DNA from: Mesorhizobium_K marinum
Lineage (GTDB): Bacteria > Pseudomonadota > Alphaproteobacteria > Rhizobiales > Rhizobiaceae
DNA length: 64,000 bases
Assembly (NCBI RefSeq): GCF_040813715.1
Contig: NZ_JBFOCH010000025.1
Strand: one strand, 5' to 3'
The notes under the pieces were generated by a model. That model was given only the letters and a program-made list of their open reading frames with translations. It was not told the origin of the DNA and ran no database searches. The position numbers and the translations under genes were made by a program. Shown here piece after piece: positions 15,525 to 25,213 of the stretch; the stretch's first letter is position 1, and each line of letters opens with the position of its first letter.

Positions 15525-17120
15525 TCATTCGACGATGTCGACGCCGTCGAACGCGAAGTCGCCGAGCGGGCTCTGAACGAAGCCCTCGACGTTCTTGCGC
15601 ATCGGGACGATGGCCAGCGAATGGTCGAGCGTGGCCCACGGAGCCTCGCGCTTGAACACGACCTGCGCCTCTTCGTAGAGCTTGGTGCGCTCGGCCTGGT
15701 CGCTCACTTCCTTGGCCTTGGTCACCAGGTCGTCGAACTCCTGGTTGCACCACTGCGCGCGGTTGTTGCCGCCGACCGCGTCGCAGCCGAGCAGCGTGTC
15801 GAGGAAGTTATCCGGGTCGCCGTTGTCGCCGGTCCAGCCGAGCATCACCGCACCGTCACGGTCCTTGGCCTTCGACTTGTCGAGATACTCGGCCCATTCG
15901 TAGGACACGATCTCGACGGTGACGCCGATCTTCGCGAAGTCCGACTGGATGAGTTCAGCCGCGCGGCGGGCGTTCAGCATGTAGGGCCGCGCCACGGGCA
16001 TCGCCCACACCTTCATCTGGAGACCGCTGACGCCGGCGTCCTCGAGCATCTTCTTGGCCGCATCGGGGTCGTACTTGTCGTCCTCGATGGCGTTGTTGTA
16101 GGACCACATCGTCGGCGGGATCGGGTTCTTGGCCGGCGTCGCCGCGCCCTGGAACACCGCATCCACGATCGCCTGCTTGTTGATCGCCATGTTCAGCGCC
16201 TTGCGCACCTCGACCTTGTCGAACGGCGCCTGCGTCGTGTTGTAGGCGAGGTAGGCGACATTCAGGCCTTCCTGCTCGGCCACCTTCAGGTCCGGATCGG
16301 CCTTCATGGCAGCGACGTCGGCGGCATTCGGATACGGCATCAGGTGGCATTCGCCGGCCTTCAGCTTCTGGTAGCGCACCGAAGCGTCGGTGGTGATGGC
16401 GAAGACCAGGTCGTCGATCTTCTGCTTGCCGCCCCAGTATTCCGGGTTCGCCTTGTAGCGGATGACCGCGTCCTGCTGGTAGGCGACGAACTGGAACGGA
16501 CCGGTGCCCAGCGGCTGCTGGTTCATCTGGTTCATCTTGCCGTCAGCCTGCAGCTTGTCGGCGTATTCCTTCGACAGGATGGACGCGAACGGCATCGCGA
16601 CGTTGGCAAGGAAAGGCGCTTCCTTGCGCTTGAGCGTGAATTTCACGGTCATGTCGTCGACCTTCTCGACCTTGTCCAGAAGGTCGGGCATGCCCATGCC
16701 GGCAAAGTACTCCCAGGAACCGCCCTCGACGTACTTGTGCCAGGCGTTGTCCTCTTTCCACTGGCGCTCGTAGGAGAAGACCACGTCATCGGCGTTGAAG
16801 TCGCGCGTCGGGGTGAAGAACTCGGTCGTCTGGAACTTGACGCCGGGGCGCAACTTGAAGGTGTACTGCAGGCCGTCGTCGGAGACCTCGTAGCTCTCGG
16901 CAAGACCGGGTTCGACCTCGGTGGTGCCCTTCTTGAACTCGAGCAGGCGGTTGTAGACCGTGTGGGCGGCCGCGTCGAAGGTGGTGCCGGCCGTGTAGAG
17001 GCCAGGATCGAAGCCCTCCGGCGAAGCTTCCGAGCAGTAGACGAAAGTCTTCGCATTCGCCACGCCGCTCAACACGGTTGCAGCCAGCAGCGCGGCCGCA
17101 AAAGTGGTCTTCTTGAACAT
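15525..17120 (-). CDS. dppA: Dipeptide-binding periplasmic protein DppA
   Basis: A 531-aa SBP_bac_5-family protein. The start MFKKTTFAAALLAATVLSGVANA is a classical Sec signal peptide cleaved after ANA, and ATG 17120 has a GGGAGA ribosome site. Family features include the EGFDPGLYTAGTTFDAAAHT opening, the LAESYEVSDDG lobe segment and FDKVEVRKALNMAINKQAI. It delivers dipeptides or similar small peptides to DppBCDF. It is the first gene of the operon and diverges from the acyl-CoA synthetase gene. The exact ligand cannot be read from sequence. Confidence 0.88.
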   Translation of the reverse strand: MFKKTTFAAALLAATVLSGVANAKTFVYCSEASPEGFDPGLYTAGTTFDAAAHTVYNRLLEFKKGTTEVEPGLAESYEVSDDGLQYTFKLRPGVKFQTTEFFTPTRDFNADDVVFSYERQWKEDNAWHKYVEGGSWEYFAGMGMPDLLDKVEKVDDMTVKFTLKRKEAPFLANVAMPFASILSKEYADKLQADGKMNQMNQQPLGTGPFQFVAYQQDAVIRYKANPEYWGGKQKIDDLVFAITTDASVRYQKLKAGECHLMPYPNAADVAAMKADPDLKVAEQEGLNVAYLAYNTTQAPFDKVEVRKALNMAINKQAIVDAVFQGAATPAKNPIPPTMWSYNNAIEDDKYDPDAAKKMLEDAGVSGLQMKVWAMPVARPYMLNARRAAELIQSDFAKIGVTVEIVSYEWAEYLDKSKAKDRDGAVMLGWTGDNGDPDNFLDTLLGCDAVGGNNRAQWCNQEFDDLVTKAKEVSDQAERTKLYEEAQVVFKREAPWATLDHSLAIVPMRKNVEGFVQSPLGDFAFDGVDIVE

Positions 17121-17434
17121 CAAAGTCTCCCTGATTGGTGTTCCAGGCCCTCTATCGGGACCGGAAAGCGCGCATATAATCACCCTTTCGCCACATTTGG
17201 AACTCCCTGCCTGCTTGCCGTACCGTCAGGGAAAAACATTCCCGCCTGCCGCGCCCCGTTGGGCGATCATACCTTGGCCATCGCCGCGCCGGGCGCCGTT
17301 GCAAGCCGGCTTGCGCGCCGCCCGAAGCCATACATAATGACGTCAGGCCGTCCGCAATCCCGCTCGATGCAGGCAGCGACAACACAACCCTTGAGCGGGC
17401 GCCAATGCAGCCAGACGCGCCGAGGGAGGAAGAA

Positions 17435-19189
17435 TTGGCGACACCGACGAGCACCGGCGACCAGGCCGCGCGGGGCAAGGCGCGCAAGGCTAAGACCCCG
17501 GAAGGCGCAGGCGCGGCGCTGATCGCGGCCGGAAAACCCTGGCTGGGCAGCTATCCACCCGGAATACCGGCCGAGATCACGGTGCCGGCCGGTTCCATCG
17601 GCGACATGCTGGTCAGGTCGTGTCGCGAGTTCGCCGGGCGGCCGGCATTCACCTGCATGGACAAGTCTATCAGCTACGCCGAGCTCGAGCGGCAGTCGGC
17701 GGCCTTCGGCGCCTGGCTGCAGGGACGCGGCATCGCCCCGGGCGCGCGCGTCGCGGTCATGCTGCCCAACGTCCTGCAATACCCGGTCGCCATGATGGGT
17801 ATCTTGCGCGCCGGCTACACGGTGGTGAACGTCAACCCGCTCTACACGCCGCGCGAACTGGAACACCAGCTCAAGGATTCCGGCGCCGAGGCAATCGTCA
17901 TCCTGGAGAATTTCGCCAGGACGCTGCAGGCGGTCGTCGGCAAGACCGACGTCAGGCACGTCGTCGTCGCCAGCATGGGCGAGATGCTGGGCATCAAGGG
18001 CGTGCTGGTCAATTTCGTCGTCCGGCGCGTCAAGAAGCTGGTGCCGGCCTGGTCCCTGCCCGGACATGTCACGTTCAGCGCGGCGCTCAAGGAAGGATCC
18101 GGCCAGCAACTGACGCCCCGCAAGGTGGCCGGCGAGGACGTCGCCTTCCTGCAGTACACCGGCGGCACGACAGGCGTTTCGAAGGGAGCGACCCTTACCC
18201 ATGCCAACGTTCTCGCCAATGTGATGCAGCTCGGCACCTGGGTCGAGGACGCCTACCGGGTCAGGCCCCGGCCGGTGAGCCAGGTCTTCATCTGCGCGCT
18301 GCCGCTCTATCACATCTTCGCGCTGACGGTGAACGCGCTGATGGGCATGCATATGGGTGCGCGCAACGTACTCATCCCCAACCCGCGCGACATTCCGGGC
18401 TTCGTCAAGGAACTGGCCAAGTACCGCTTCCACATCTTCCCGGGCCTCAATACGCTGTTCAACGCGCTGCTCAACAACGAGGACTTCCGCAAGCTCGACT
18501 TCAGCGAACTGGTACTGTCGCTCGGCGGCGGCATGGCGATCCAGAGAGGCGTCGCAGAGCGGTGGAAGCAGGTGACCGGCAACACCATCACCGAGGGCTA
18601 TGGCCTTTCGGAGACCTCGCCGGTGGCGACCGCCAACCTGGTAGTCGGTGGCGAGTTCACCGGCACGATCGGACTGCCCCTGCCCTCGACCGACATCGCC
18701 ATCCGCGACGAGGACGGCAAGGACCTTCCCTACGGCGAGGTCGGCGAGATCTGCATACGCGGCCCGCAGGTGATGGCGGGCTACTGGAACCGGCCCGACG
18801 AGACCGCCAAGGTCATGACGTCCGACGGCTTCTTCAAGTCCGGCGACATGGGCTTCATGGACGAGAAGGGCTACACCAAGATCGTCGATCGCAAGAAGGA
18901 CATGATCCTGGTCTCCGGCTTCAACGTCTATCCGAACGAGCTGGAGGAGGTGATCGCGCTGCACCCGGGCGTGCTTGAGGTCGCCGCCATCGGCGTTCCC
19001 GATGAGCACTCGGGCGAGGTGCCGAAGGTCTTCGTCGTGCGCAAGGACCCCACCCTGACCAGCGAAAACCTGATGGCCTACTGCCGCGAGAACCTGACGG
19101 GCTACAAGCGTCCCAGGCACATCGAGTTCCGCACAGAGCTGCCGAAGTCGCCGGTGGGGAAGATACTCAGAAGGGAACTGAGGGGATAG
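17435..19189 (+). CDS. fadD: Long-chain fatty-acid-CoA ligase
   Basis: An ANL-superfamily enzyme (about 584 aa) that activates fatty acids with ATP and CoA. The P-loop YTGGTTGVSKGA, the core motif EGYGLSETSP, the GEICIRGPQVMAGYW segment, the KSGDMGFMDEKGY hinge region and the C-terminal catalytic lysine in SPVGKILRREL are all present. A TTG at 17435 with GGAGGA just upstream (17425-17430) is a better start than the ATG at 17405, which lacks a ribosome site. The N-terminal 35 residues are a variable extension. No other beta-oxidation genes are next to it, so regulation and chain-length preference are open. Confidence 0.85.
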   Translation: MATPTSTGDQAARGKARKAKTPEGAGAALIAAGKPWLGSYPPGIPAEITVPAGSIGDMLVRSCREFAGRPAFTCMDKSISYAELERQSAAFGAWLQGRGIAPGARVAVMLPNVLQYPVAMMGILRAGYTVVNVNPLYTPRELEHQLKDSGAEAIVILENFARTLQAVVGKTDVRHVVVASMGEMLGIKGVLVNFVVRRVKKLVPAWSLPGHVTFSAALKEGSGQQLTPRKVAGEDVAFLQYTGGTTGVSKGATLTHANVLANVMQLGTWVEDAYRVRPRPVSQVFICALPLYHIFALTVNALMGMHMGARNVLIPNPRDIPGFVKELAKYRFHIFPGLNTLFNALLNNEDFRKLDFSELVLSLGGGMAIQRGVAERWKQVTGNTITEGYGLSETSPVATANLVVGGEFTGTIGLPLPSTDIAIRDEDGKDLPYGEVGEICIRGPQVMAGYWNRPDETAKVMTSDGFFKSGDMGFMDEKGYTKIVDRKKDMILVSGFNVYPNELEEVIALHPGVLEVAAIGVPDEHSGEVPKVFVVRKDPTLTSENLMAYCRENLTGYKRPRHIEFRTELPKSPVGKILRRELRG

Positions 19190-19213
19190 AGCGCGGTTGA
19201 GCCGGCGAGCGCC

Positions 19214-19924
19214 CTATCGACTGGCGGCGAGGTAGCCCGGCAGGTCGGCGATCGAGTCCAGCACCACGTCGGCCAGCGGCGCGAGCGATTCGCGCGTGCC
19301 GGTGCCCGACAGCACGCCCACCGCCAGCCCCGCACCGCCTGCCTTGGCCATCTCGAGGTCGTGCCGGTTGTCGCCGACCATCGCGATCTCGGCGGCCTTC
19401 AGCCCGGTCAGGTCGCTGAACGCCTGGATCGTGTCCGGCGCCGGCTTCGGGTTCGCGACGGCGTCGTAGCCGTAGGCGGCGTCGAACATCTGGGCGACGC
19501 CGAGCGCCAGCAGCGTCTTCTCGGCGCCGCTGGTGGAATCGTTGGTCGCAACGCCGAGCCTGAAGCCCTGGCGGTGCAACGCGGCGATGGCATCCCGGCT
19601 GCCGGGCAGCGGCACCGACTGGAGCGCGCCCTGCTCGGCGGTGAAATTGTCGAAATAGGCCGTCATTTCCCTGCGGCGGGCCTCATCCGACCCGGCATAC
19701 CAGAGCGCCACGATGTCGGCGTTGGTGCCGGCGGCGAAGACCGAGTCCGCACGGAAACGATGCCGGTCGTAGTCGTAGCCGGCCAGCACCATCAGCGCGT
19801 CGGCCCTGCCGCGGTCGCCGTCGGCCGCATGCATCGCCATGAGGTCCGCCAGCGCGTACCAGGTCTGCTGGAAGTCGACCAACGTCCCGTCCTTGTCGAA
19901 CAGGATTCCTCTTATTTCCGCCAA
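19214..19924 (-). CDS. HAD-superfamily hydrolase, phosphoglycolate phosphatase-like
   Basis: A 236-aa HAD enzyme with motif I FDKDGTLVDF (nucleophile D plus catalytic D), motif II VATNDST, motif III lysine in NPKPAPDT and motif IV VGDNRHDLEMA. The C1 cap is a helical domain between motifs I and II. It resembles Gph-type phosphatases, which clear 2-phosphoglycolate, but DKDGT rather than DFDGT and the cap sequence leave the substrate open. It lies between convergent fadD and pgi. Confidence 0.75.
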   Translation of the reverse strand: MAEIRGILFDKDGTLVDFQQTWYALADLMAMHAADGDRGRADALMVLAGYDYDRHRFRADSVFAAGTNADIVALWYAGSDEARRREMTAYFDNFTAEQGALQSVPLPGSRDAIAALHRQGFRLGVATNDSTSGAEKTLLALGVAQMFDAAYGYDAVANPKPAPDTIQAFSDLTGLKAAEIAMVGDNRHDLEMAKAGGAGLAVGVLSGTGTRESLAPLADVVLDSIADLPGYLAASR

Positions 19925-19966
19925 GATCGAATGCCCCGATATTGATGCGGCAACGGCCGCGCCTGA

Positions 19967-21601
19967 CTAGCTCAGACGCTTAATATGCTGCACCAGCCCG
20001 GCCGTCGAGGCGTCATGCATCGCGGCGTCCTCCTTGCCCTCGACGACGGGCAGGAGTCCGGTCGCAAGTTCCTTGCCGAGTTCGACGCCCCACTGGTCGA
20101 AGGAGTTGATGTCGAACATCGCACCTTCCACGAACACACGGTGCTCGTAGAGCGCGATCAGCCGGCCGAGCGTGCGCGGGTCGAGCGAGCGATAGAGAAC
20201 CGTCACCGAAGGGCGGTTGCCCGCGAAGACGCGGTGCGGCGCGATCGCCTCGACATCCGCCGGCTTCATCCCCTTGGCGAGCATCTGCGCCTTCGCCTCG
20301 TCGAGCGTGCGTCCCTTCATCAGCGCCGCCGACTGGGCGAGCACGTTGGACAACAGCAGGTCGTGATGGTGCTTCAGTTCAGGCTCATGGCCGACCGCCG
20401 CGGCCAGGAACTCGATCGGGATGACGTCGGTGCCCTGGTGCAGCAACTGGAAGAAGGCGTGCTGGCCGTTCGTCCCGGGTTCTCCCCAGACAAGCGGCCC
20501 CGTCGGCGTCGCGACGGCGTTTCCGTCGAGCGCCACGTGCTTGCCGTTCGATTCCATGTCGAGCTGCTGCAGGTAGGCCGGGAAGCGGGACAGGCGTTGG
20601 TCGTAGGGGATGACCGCGCGCGCCGGGTAGCCGCAGGCGACGCGGTGCCAGTAGCCGACGAGGCCAAGCACGGCGGGCAGGTTCCGGAGCAGTGGCGCGG
20701 TCAGGAAATGCTCGTCCATTTCATGCGCGCCGGCCAGGAAGTCCCGGAAATTTCCAGCGCCCACCGCAATCATGATCGGCAGGCCGATCGCGCCCCAGAG
20801 GGAATAGCGGCCGCCGACCCAGTCCCAGAAGCCGAACACGCGGTCTTCGGCGATGCCAAACTTCGCGACCAGGTCGAGCGCGGTCGAGACGGCGGCGAAA
20901 TGGCTCGCCACGGCTCCCTCGCCCAGTTCCGCCACGATCCAGCGCTTCGCCGTCTGCGCGTTCGTCATGGTCTCGACGGTGGTGAAAGTCTTTGAAGCGA
21001 CGATGAACAGCGTCGTCTGCGGATCGAGCCCTTTCAGGGTGTCGTGCATATGCGCGCCATCGATGTTCGAGACGTAGTGCGCGCGCGGCCCGTCATGCCA
21101 GGGCGCCAGCGCCAGCGTAGCCATCACCGGTCCGAGGTCCGATCCGCCGATGCCGATGTTGACGACGTCGGTGATCGCCTTGCCTGTCGCGCCCCTTGCC
21201 TGTCCCGACCGTACGGCGTCGGAGAACCGCTCCATGGCGTCGAGCACGGCGTGCACATCAGGAACGACGTTGTGGCCGTCCACCAGCACGGTCGCGCCCC
21301 GCGGCTGGCGCAGCGCGGTGTGCAGCACCGCCCGGTTCTCGGTGACGTTGATCTTCTCGCCCGCGAACATGGCGTCGCGCCTCTGCTCGACACCGGCCGC
21401 TTCGGCAGCCTGGGCGAGCAGCCCCATCGTCGTTTCGGTGACGGCGCATTTCGACCAGTCGAGCAACAGGTCTCCGTCGGAGAGCGAGAATTTCTCGAAT
21501 CGGCCGGGATCGTTCGCAAAGGCCGCCCGCATGTCCTTCGGCACTTCCGCCCTGTGCTTCTTGAGCGCCGCTAGCGCTGCCGGGAACGAGCTGTCTGCCA
21601 C
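19967..21601 (-). CDS. pgi: Glucose-6-phosphate isomerase
   Basis: A 544-aa enzyme interconverting glucose-6-phosphate and fructose-6-phosphate. Both family signatures are present: the first in VNIGIGGSDLGPVMATLAL and the second in GDVIPIEFL/EHRVFVEGAMFDINSFDQWGVELGK, together with the catalytic EPGTNGQHAFFQLLHQG segment. A GTG start at 21601 is chosen because a CAGGAG site lies 7-8 nt upstream; the ATG at 21637 would add a non-homologous tail. It stands alone, with the HAD phosphatase downstream on the same strand. Confidence 0.93.
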   Translation of the reverse strand: MADSSFPAALAALKKHRAEVPKDMRAAFANDPGRFEKFSLSDGDLLLDWSKCAVTETTMGLLAQAAEAAGVEQRRDAMFAGEKINVTENRAVLHTALRQPRGATVLVDGHNVVPDVHAVLDAMERFSDAVRSGQARGATGKAITDVVNIGIGGSDLGPVMATLALAPWHDGPRAHYVSNIDGAHMHDTLKGLDPQTTLFIVASKTFTTVETMTNAQTAKRWIVAELGEGAVASHFAAVSTALDLVAKFGIAEDRVFGFWDWVGGRYSLWGAIGLPIMIAVGAGNFRDFLAGAHEMDEHFLTAPLLRNLPAVLGLVGYWHRVACGYPARAVIPYDQRLSRFPAYLQQLDMESNGKHVALDGNAVATPTGPLVWGEPGTNGQHAFFQLLHQGTDVIPIEFLAAAVGHEPELKHHHDLLLSNVLAQSAALMKGRTLDEAKAQMLAKGMKPADVEAIAPHRVFAGNRPSVTVLYRSLDPRTLGRLIALYEHRVFVEGAMFDINSFDQWGVELGKELATGLLPVVEGKEDAAMHDASTAGLVQHIKRLS

Positions 21602-21851
21602 GGGATGACTCCTGGAGGTTCGAATGGCTCCCAGCATAGCAGAGCTGTTCGCATCTGCGAGAGGCCGGCTTTCGCCACCGGCTGGATTTGCTCCACCCGA
21701 TCAGCCGCGCTTCGCCGCCGGTCTGGGCCATGGGGGATGCATCACTGGCATAAATCGTAACGATTAGAAAAATTCATTGGCTTAACGGTTTGGACCACGA
21801 ATACAAATTGCTGGGCCAGGCGCTTGGGAGGGCGCAGACGAGGAGGACGCC

Positions 21852-23345
21852 ATGCCACAACGCAACGACACGGCGATATGGTCGGGACTGTTCCGGATTT
21901 CGGCAGAGTCCGGCCAGACCCTTCAGGCACAGATCCGCCAGGCAATCGTGGCCGCCATCCTGGACCGCCAGATTGCGGCGTCGATGCCGTTGCCGTCCTG
22001 CCGCATCCTGGCGGAAAAGCTCGGCGTCGCGCGCGGCACGGTGGTGCTCGCCTTCCAGCAGCTCGTCGACCAGGGCTTCCTCATCGCGCGCGAGCGCCGC
22101 GGCCATTTCGTCAATCCCGAAGTGTTGGCCATGCCGGCCCGGCCCGCCGCCAAGGCGAACGACAATGCCAACGAGATCGACTGGAAGGCGCGCCGCAAGG
22201 TCGCCGCCTCCGAGATGCCGCCGCCCGCCAAGCACGGCAACTGGATCAAGTCGTCATATCCCTTCGTCTACGGCCAGTTCGATCCCGCCCTCTTCCCGAC
22301 GGCGGAATGGCGCGAATGCAACCGCATGGCGCTCGCCGTGCTCGAGATCCGCAACTGGGCGGCCGACATGGTCGACCGCGACGACCCGCTGCTGATCGAA
22401 CAGATCCAGGCCCGGCTGTTGCCGCGCCGCGGCATCTTTGCCAATCCCGACGAGATCATCGTCACGCTCGGCGCCCAGAATGCGCTCTACATGCTGGCGT
22501 CGCTGCTGATGAACAAGGGCACCAAGGTCGCGATGGAGGATCCGGGCTATCCCGACGCCCGCTCCATCTTCAAGCTCGCCGGCGCCGAAACTCTGCCGAC
22601 GCCGGTGGACGATCAGGGCATCGTGACATCGGCCATCGACAGCGAGGCGGACTACGTGTTCGTCACGCCGAGCCATCATTGCCCGACCATGGTGCCGCTG
22701 TCGGTCGAACGCCGGCAGGACCTGCTCGCGCGCGCGGCACGCGACAACCAGATCATCATCGAGGACGGCTACGACAGCCAGTTGCTGGACGAAGCACCGC
22801 AGCAGGCGCTGAAGAGCTTCGACCGCTCCGGGCGCGTCATCTATGTCGGATCGATGTCCAAGACGCTCGCGCCGGGCCTGCGCCTCGGCTACATCGTCGC
22901 GTCGGCCGGACTGATCGCGGAACTGCGTGCGTTGCGCCGCTTCATGCTGCGGCACCCCCCCGCCAACAACCAGCGGGCCGTCGCGCTGTTCCTCTCGCTC
23001 GGCCATCACGAAGCCTTGGTGCGGCGGCTGTCCACCGCTTTCGAGGAGCGGCGCAAGCGGCTCGTCCAGGCGATCTCGGCCTTCCTGCCCGAATGGCGCG
23101 CCACCGACTCGGCCGGCGGCACGTCGCTGTGGCTGGAGGGACCGCGCAGCACCGACGCGCGCGATCTTGCCGCCCAGGCGGCGACCCGCAGCGTCATCAT
23201 CGAGCCCGGCGACCGCTTCTTCGACGGCACCGACAAGCCGAAGCGCTTCATGCGGCTCGGCATCTCCTCGATCGCGCTGCAGCACATCGAGCCAGGCATA
23301 CGCGAACTCGCGACAGCGGCCGGCCGACGCCCCGCCGCGGCATAA
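21852..23345 (+). CDS. MocR-family (GntR plus aminotransferase) transcription regulator
   Basis: A 497-aa fusion: an N-terminal GntR winged helix (AQIRQAIVAAILDRQI, CRILAEKLGVARGTVVLAFQ) joined through a linker to a fold-type I PLP aminotransferase-like domain, with the PLP-lysine in VGSMSKTLAPGLRLGY and the DGYDSQ motif. Such proteins sense an amine or amino-acid-related ligand through PLP and switch a neighbouring operon, usually from direct-repeat sites. It sits directly upstream of an MttB-family methyltransferase gene on the same strand, with tandem 9-bp repeats between them, so that gene is the likely target. Confidence 0.85.
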   Translation: MPQRNDTAIWSGLFRISAESGQTLQAQIRQAIVAAILDRQIAASMPLPSCRILAEKLGVARGTVVLAFQQLVDQGFLIARERRGHFVNPEVLAMPARPAAKANDNANEIDWKARRKVAASEMPPPAKHGNWIKSSYPFVYGQFDPALFPTAEWRECNRMALAVLEIRNWAADMVDRDDPLLIEQIQARLLPRRGIFANPDEIIVTLGAQNALYMLASLLMNKGTKVAMEDPGYPDARSIFKLAGAETLPTPVDDQGIVTSAIDSEADYVFVTPSHHCPTMVPLSVERRQDLLARAARDNQIIIEDGYDSQLLDEAPQQALKSFDRSGRVIYVGSMSKTLAPGLRLGYIVASAGLIAELRALRRFMLRHPPANNQRAVALFLSLGHHEALVRRLSTAFEERRKRLVQAISAFLPEWRATDSAGGTSLWLEGPRSTDARDLAAQAATRSVIIEPGDRFFDGTDKPKRFMRLGISSIALQHIEPGIRELATAAGRRPAAA

Positions 23346-23496
23346 GCGAGCCGGGCGGGCGCCAGCCCAGGCGCCCACCGGAGCCACCGCTCCGGCGCCA
23401 CTCCGCGCGAATTCACCCTTCGTTGGTCGGGCATCATGCTCAGCCGAGGCTGGCCTACCGGCTGTCTGCCTGACGTTGCGTCTGGCCCATTCGACT

Positions 23497-23561
23497 GCGC
23501 CAACTGCGCCATTCGCGCCATTCCGTGGCGCTGCATAGTTGGTACAATCGGAACAATCGGG
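23497..23561. promoter_or_regulatory. Tandem 9-bp direct repeats upstream of the mttB-like gene
   Basis: Three consecutive 9-mers (GCGCCAACT 23497-23505, GCGCCATTC 23506-23514, GCGCCATTC 23515-23523) are followed by two more consecutive 9-mers of another sequence (ACAATCGGA 23544-23552, ACAATCGGG 23553-23561). MocR regulators are known to bind direct repeats, and one is encoded immediately upstream. The repeats are seen; the binding is inferred. Confidence 0.45.
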
Positions 23562-23595
23562 GCGGCGCTTTCGGCCCCACATCGAGGAGCCAACG

Positions 23596-25183
23596 ATGTC
23601 GGTGACGGCAGAATCCCCGGCTTCCCCTCCAGGCACAGCAAACGAGATGCGCTCCCGACGATCCGGCGGCCGAGAGGCCCGGCGCGCCATGCGGGCCGCG
23701 CCGCTCGCCGATGACGTCCGCCCGATCAGGCCGGGCCTCGAAGGCGGCACCTACCGCGCGCTGTCCGACGCCGATCTCGGCAGCATTCACGAGGCGGTGC
23801 TGACGCTTCTGGAAACCGTCGGCTTCGCCAACGCCATCCCCTCCTGCATCGAGGCGCTGACGCGCGCCGGCGCGACGCTCGGCACGGACGGACGCCTGCG
23901 CTTCCCACGCGCGCTTGTCGAGGACACCATCAAGCGGGCGGCCAGAAACTTCACGCTGTGCGGGCAGGATCCCCGCCACGACATGTTGATCCAGGGCAGG
24001 CGCGTTCACTACGGCACGGCCGGCGCCGCGGTGCACCTCGTCGACGTCGAAAAGCGCGAATACCGGGAATCGCTGCTGCAGGACATCTATGACGCCGCGC
24101 GCATCGTGGATGGCCTCGACAACATCCACTTCTTCCAGCGGCCGATGGTGCCGCGCGACATTCCCGACCCGCTCGATATGGACTTCAACACGCTCTACGC
24201 CTGCGTGACGGGGACGTCGAAGCATGTCGGCACGTCCTTCACGGTGCGCGAGAACGTCGCGCCGGCGCTCGAGATGCTCTATGCGATTGCCGGCGGCGAG
24301 GAAAATTTCCGCGCGCGCCCGTTCGTCTCCAACTCCAACTGCTTCGTGGTTCCGCCGATGAAATTCGCCGAAGACGCCTGCGGCGTTCTCGAAGCCTGCG
24401 TCGAAGGCGGCATCCCGATCCTGCTGCTGTCGGCCGGCCAGGCCGGCGCCACCGCTCCGGCAGCGATCGCCGGCGCCGTGGTGCAGGCGGTGGCGGAGGT
24501 GCTCGCCGGCCTCGTCTACGTGAACGCCATCAAGCCTGGGCACCCCGCGATCTTCGGCACCTGGCCTTTCGTCTCGGACCTCAGGACCGGCGCGATGTCG
24601 GGCGGGTCCGCCGAGCAGGCGCTGCTGACGTCGGCCTGCGCGCAGATGGCGCAGTTCTACGACCTGCCCGGCGGTTCCGCTGCCGGCATGGCCGATTCCA
24701 AGCTTCCCGACATCCAGTCCGGCTACGAAAAGGGCATCACCAACGTGATGGCGGGCCTTTCGGGCCTCAACCTCGTCTATGAATCCGCCGGCATGCACGC
24801 ATCGCTGCTCGGCTTCTGCCTCGAAAGCCTGATCATCGACAACGACATGCTCGGCATGTGCCAGCGCTGCGTCCGCGGCATCGAGGTTTCCGAAGCCGCG
24901 CTGTCGATCGACACGATCGCCGAAGTCTGCCTGAACGGCCCCGGCCACTACCTCGGCAACGACCAGACGTTGAAGCTGATGCAGACGGAATACTTCTATC
25001 CCGCCATCGGCGATCGCTTTTCCCCGAAGGAGTGGAACGAGAGGAGCAAGCCCGACATCCTGTCCCGCGCCATCGCNNNNNNNNNNNNNNNNNNNNNNNN
25101 NNNNNNNNNNNNNGATCGACGACCGGCTGCGCACACGGTTCGGCGACCTGATCAAGCTGCCCCGCGCTGCGATGGGGCTCTGA
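23596..25183 (+). CDS. MttB-family (trimethylamine/betaine-type) methyltransferase, non-pyrrolysine
   Basis: This protein of about 525 aa belongs to the MttB superfamily, TIM-barrel corrinoid-dependent methyltransferases that take a methyl group from quaternary or tertiary amines such as trimethylamine or glycine betaine. Family-like stretches include LLETVGFANAIPSCIEAL, PFVSNSNCFVVPPMKF, LVYVNAIKPGHP and GGSAAGMADSKLPDIQSGY. No in-frame TAG occurs, so it lacks pyrrolysine, like most proteobacterial homologues. The last 22 codons after a 37-N gap (25077-25113) end in LPRAAMGL and a TGA. No corrinoid protein gene is adjacent. Start ATG 23596 has a GAGGAG site upstream. The substrate cannot be read from sequence. 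Confidence 0.75.
25077..25113. other. Assembly gap (37 N) inside the mttB-like gene
   Basis: The run of N interrupts the C-terminal part of the methyltransferase. Its length is probably not exact, since 1588 bp from start to stop is not a multiple of three. The flanks show no overlap with each other. Confidence 0.95.
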
Positions 25184-25213
25184 CACGACCGACTGGCGCC
25201 GGCGGTTCGCGAT

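Noticed and set aside
15621..17522. A 633-codon open frame on the plus strand opposite dppA
   Set aside because: It is antisense to a clear dppA gene and consists of the low-complexity sequence expected from high-GC shadow frames.
17267..19120. A 617-codon open frame on the minus strand opposite the acyl-CoA synthetase
   Set aside because: It mirrors the real gene's codon pattern, has no domain, no ribosome site and a composition rich in R, H, D and V.
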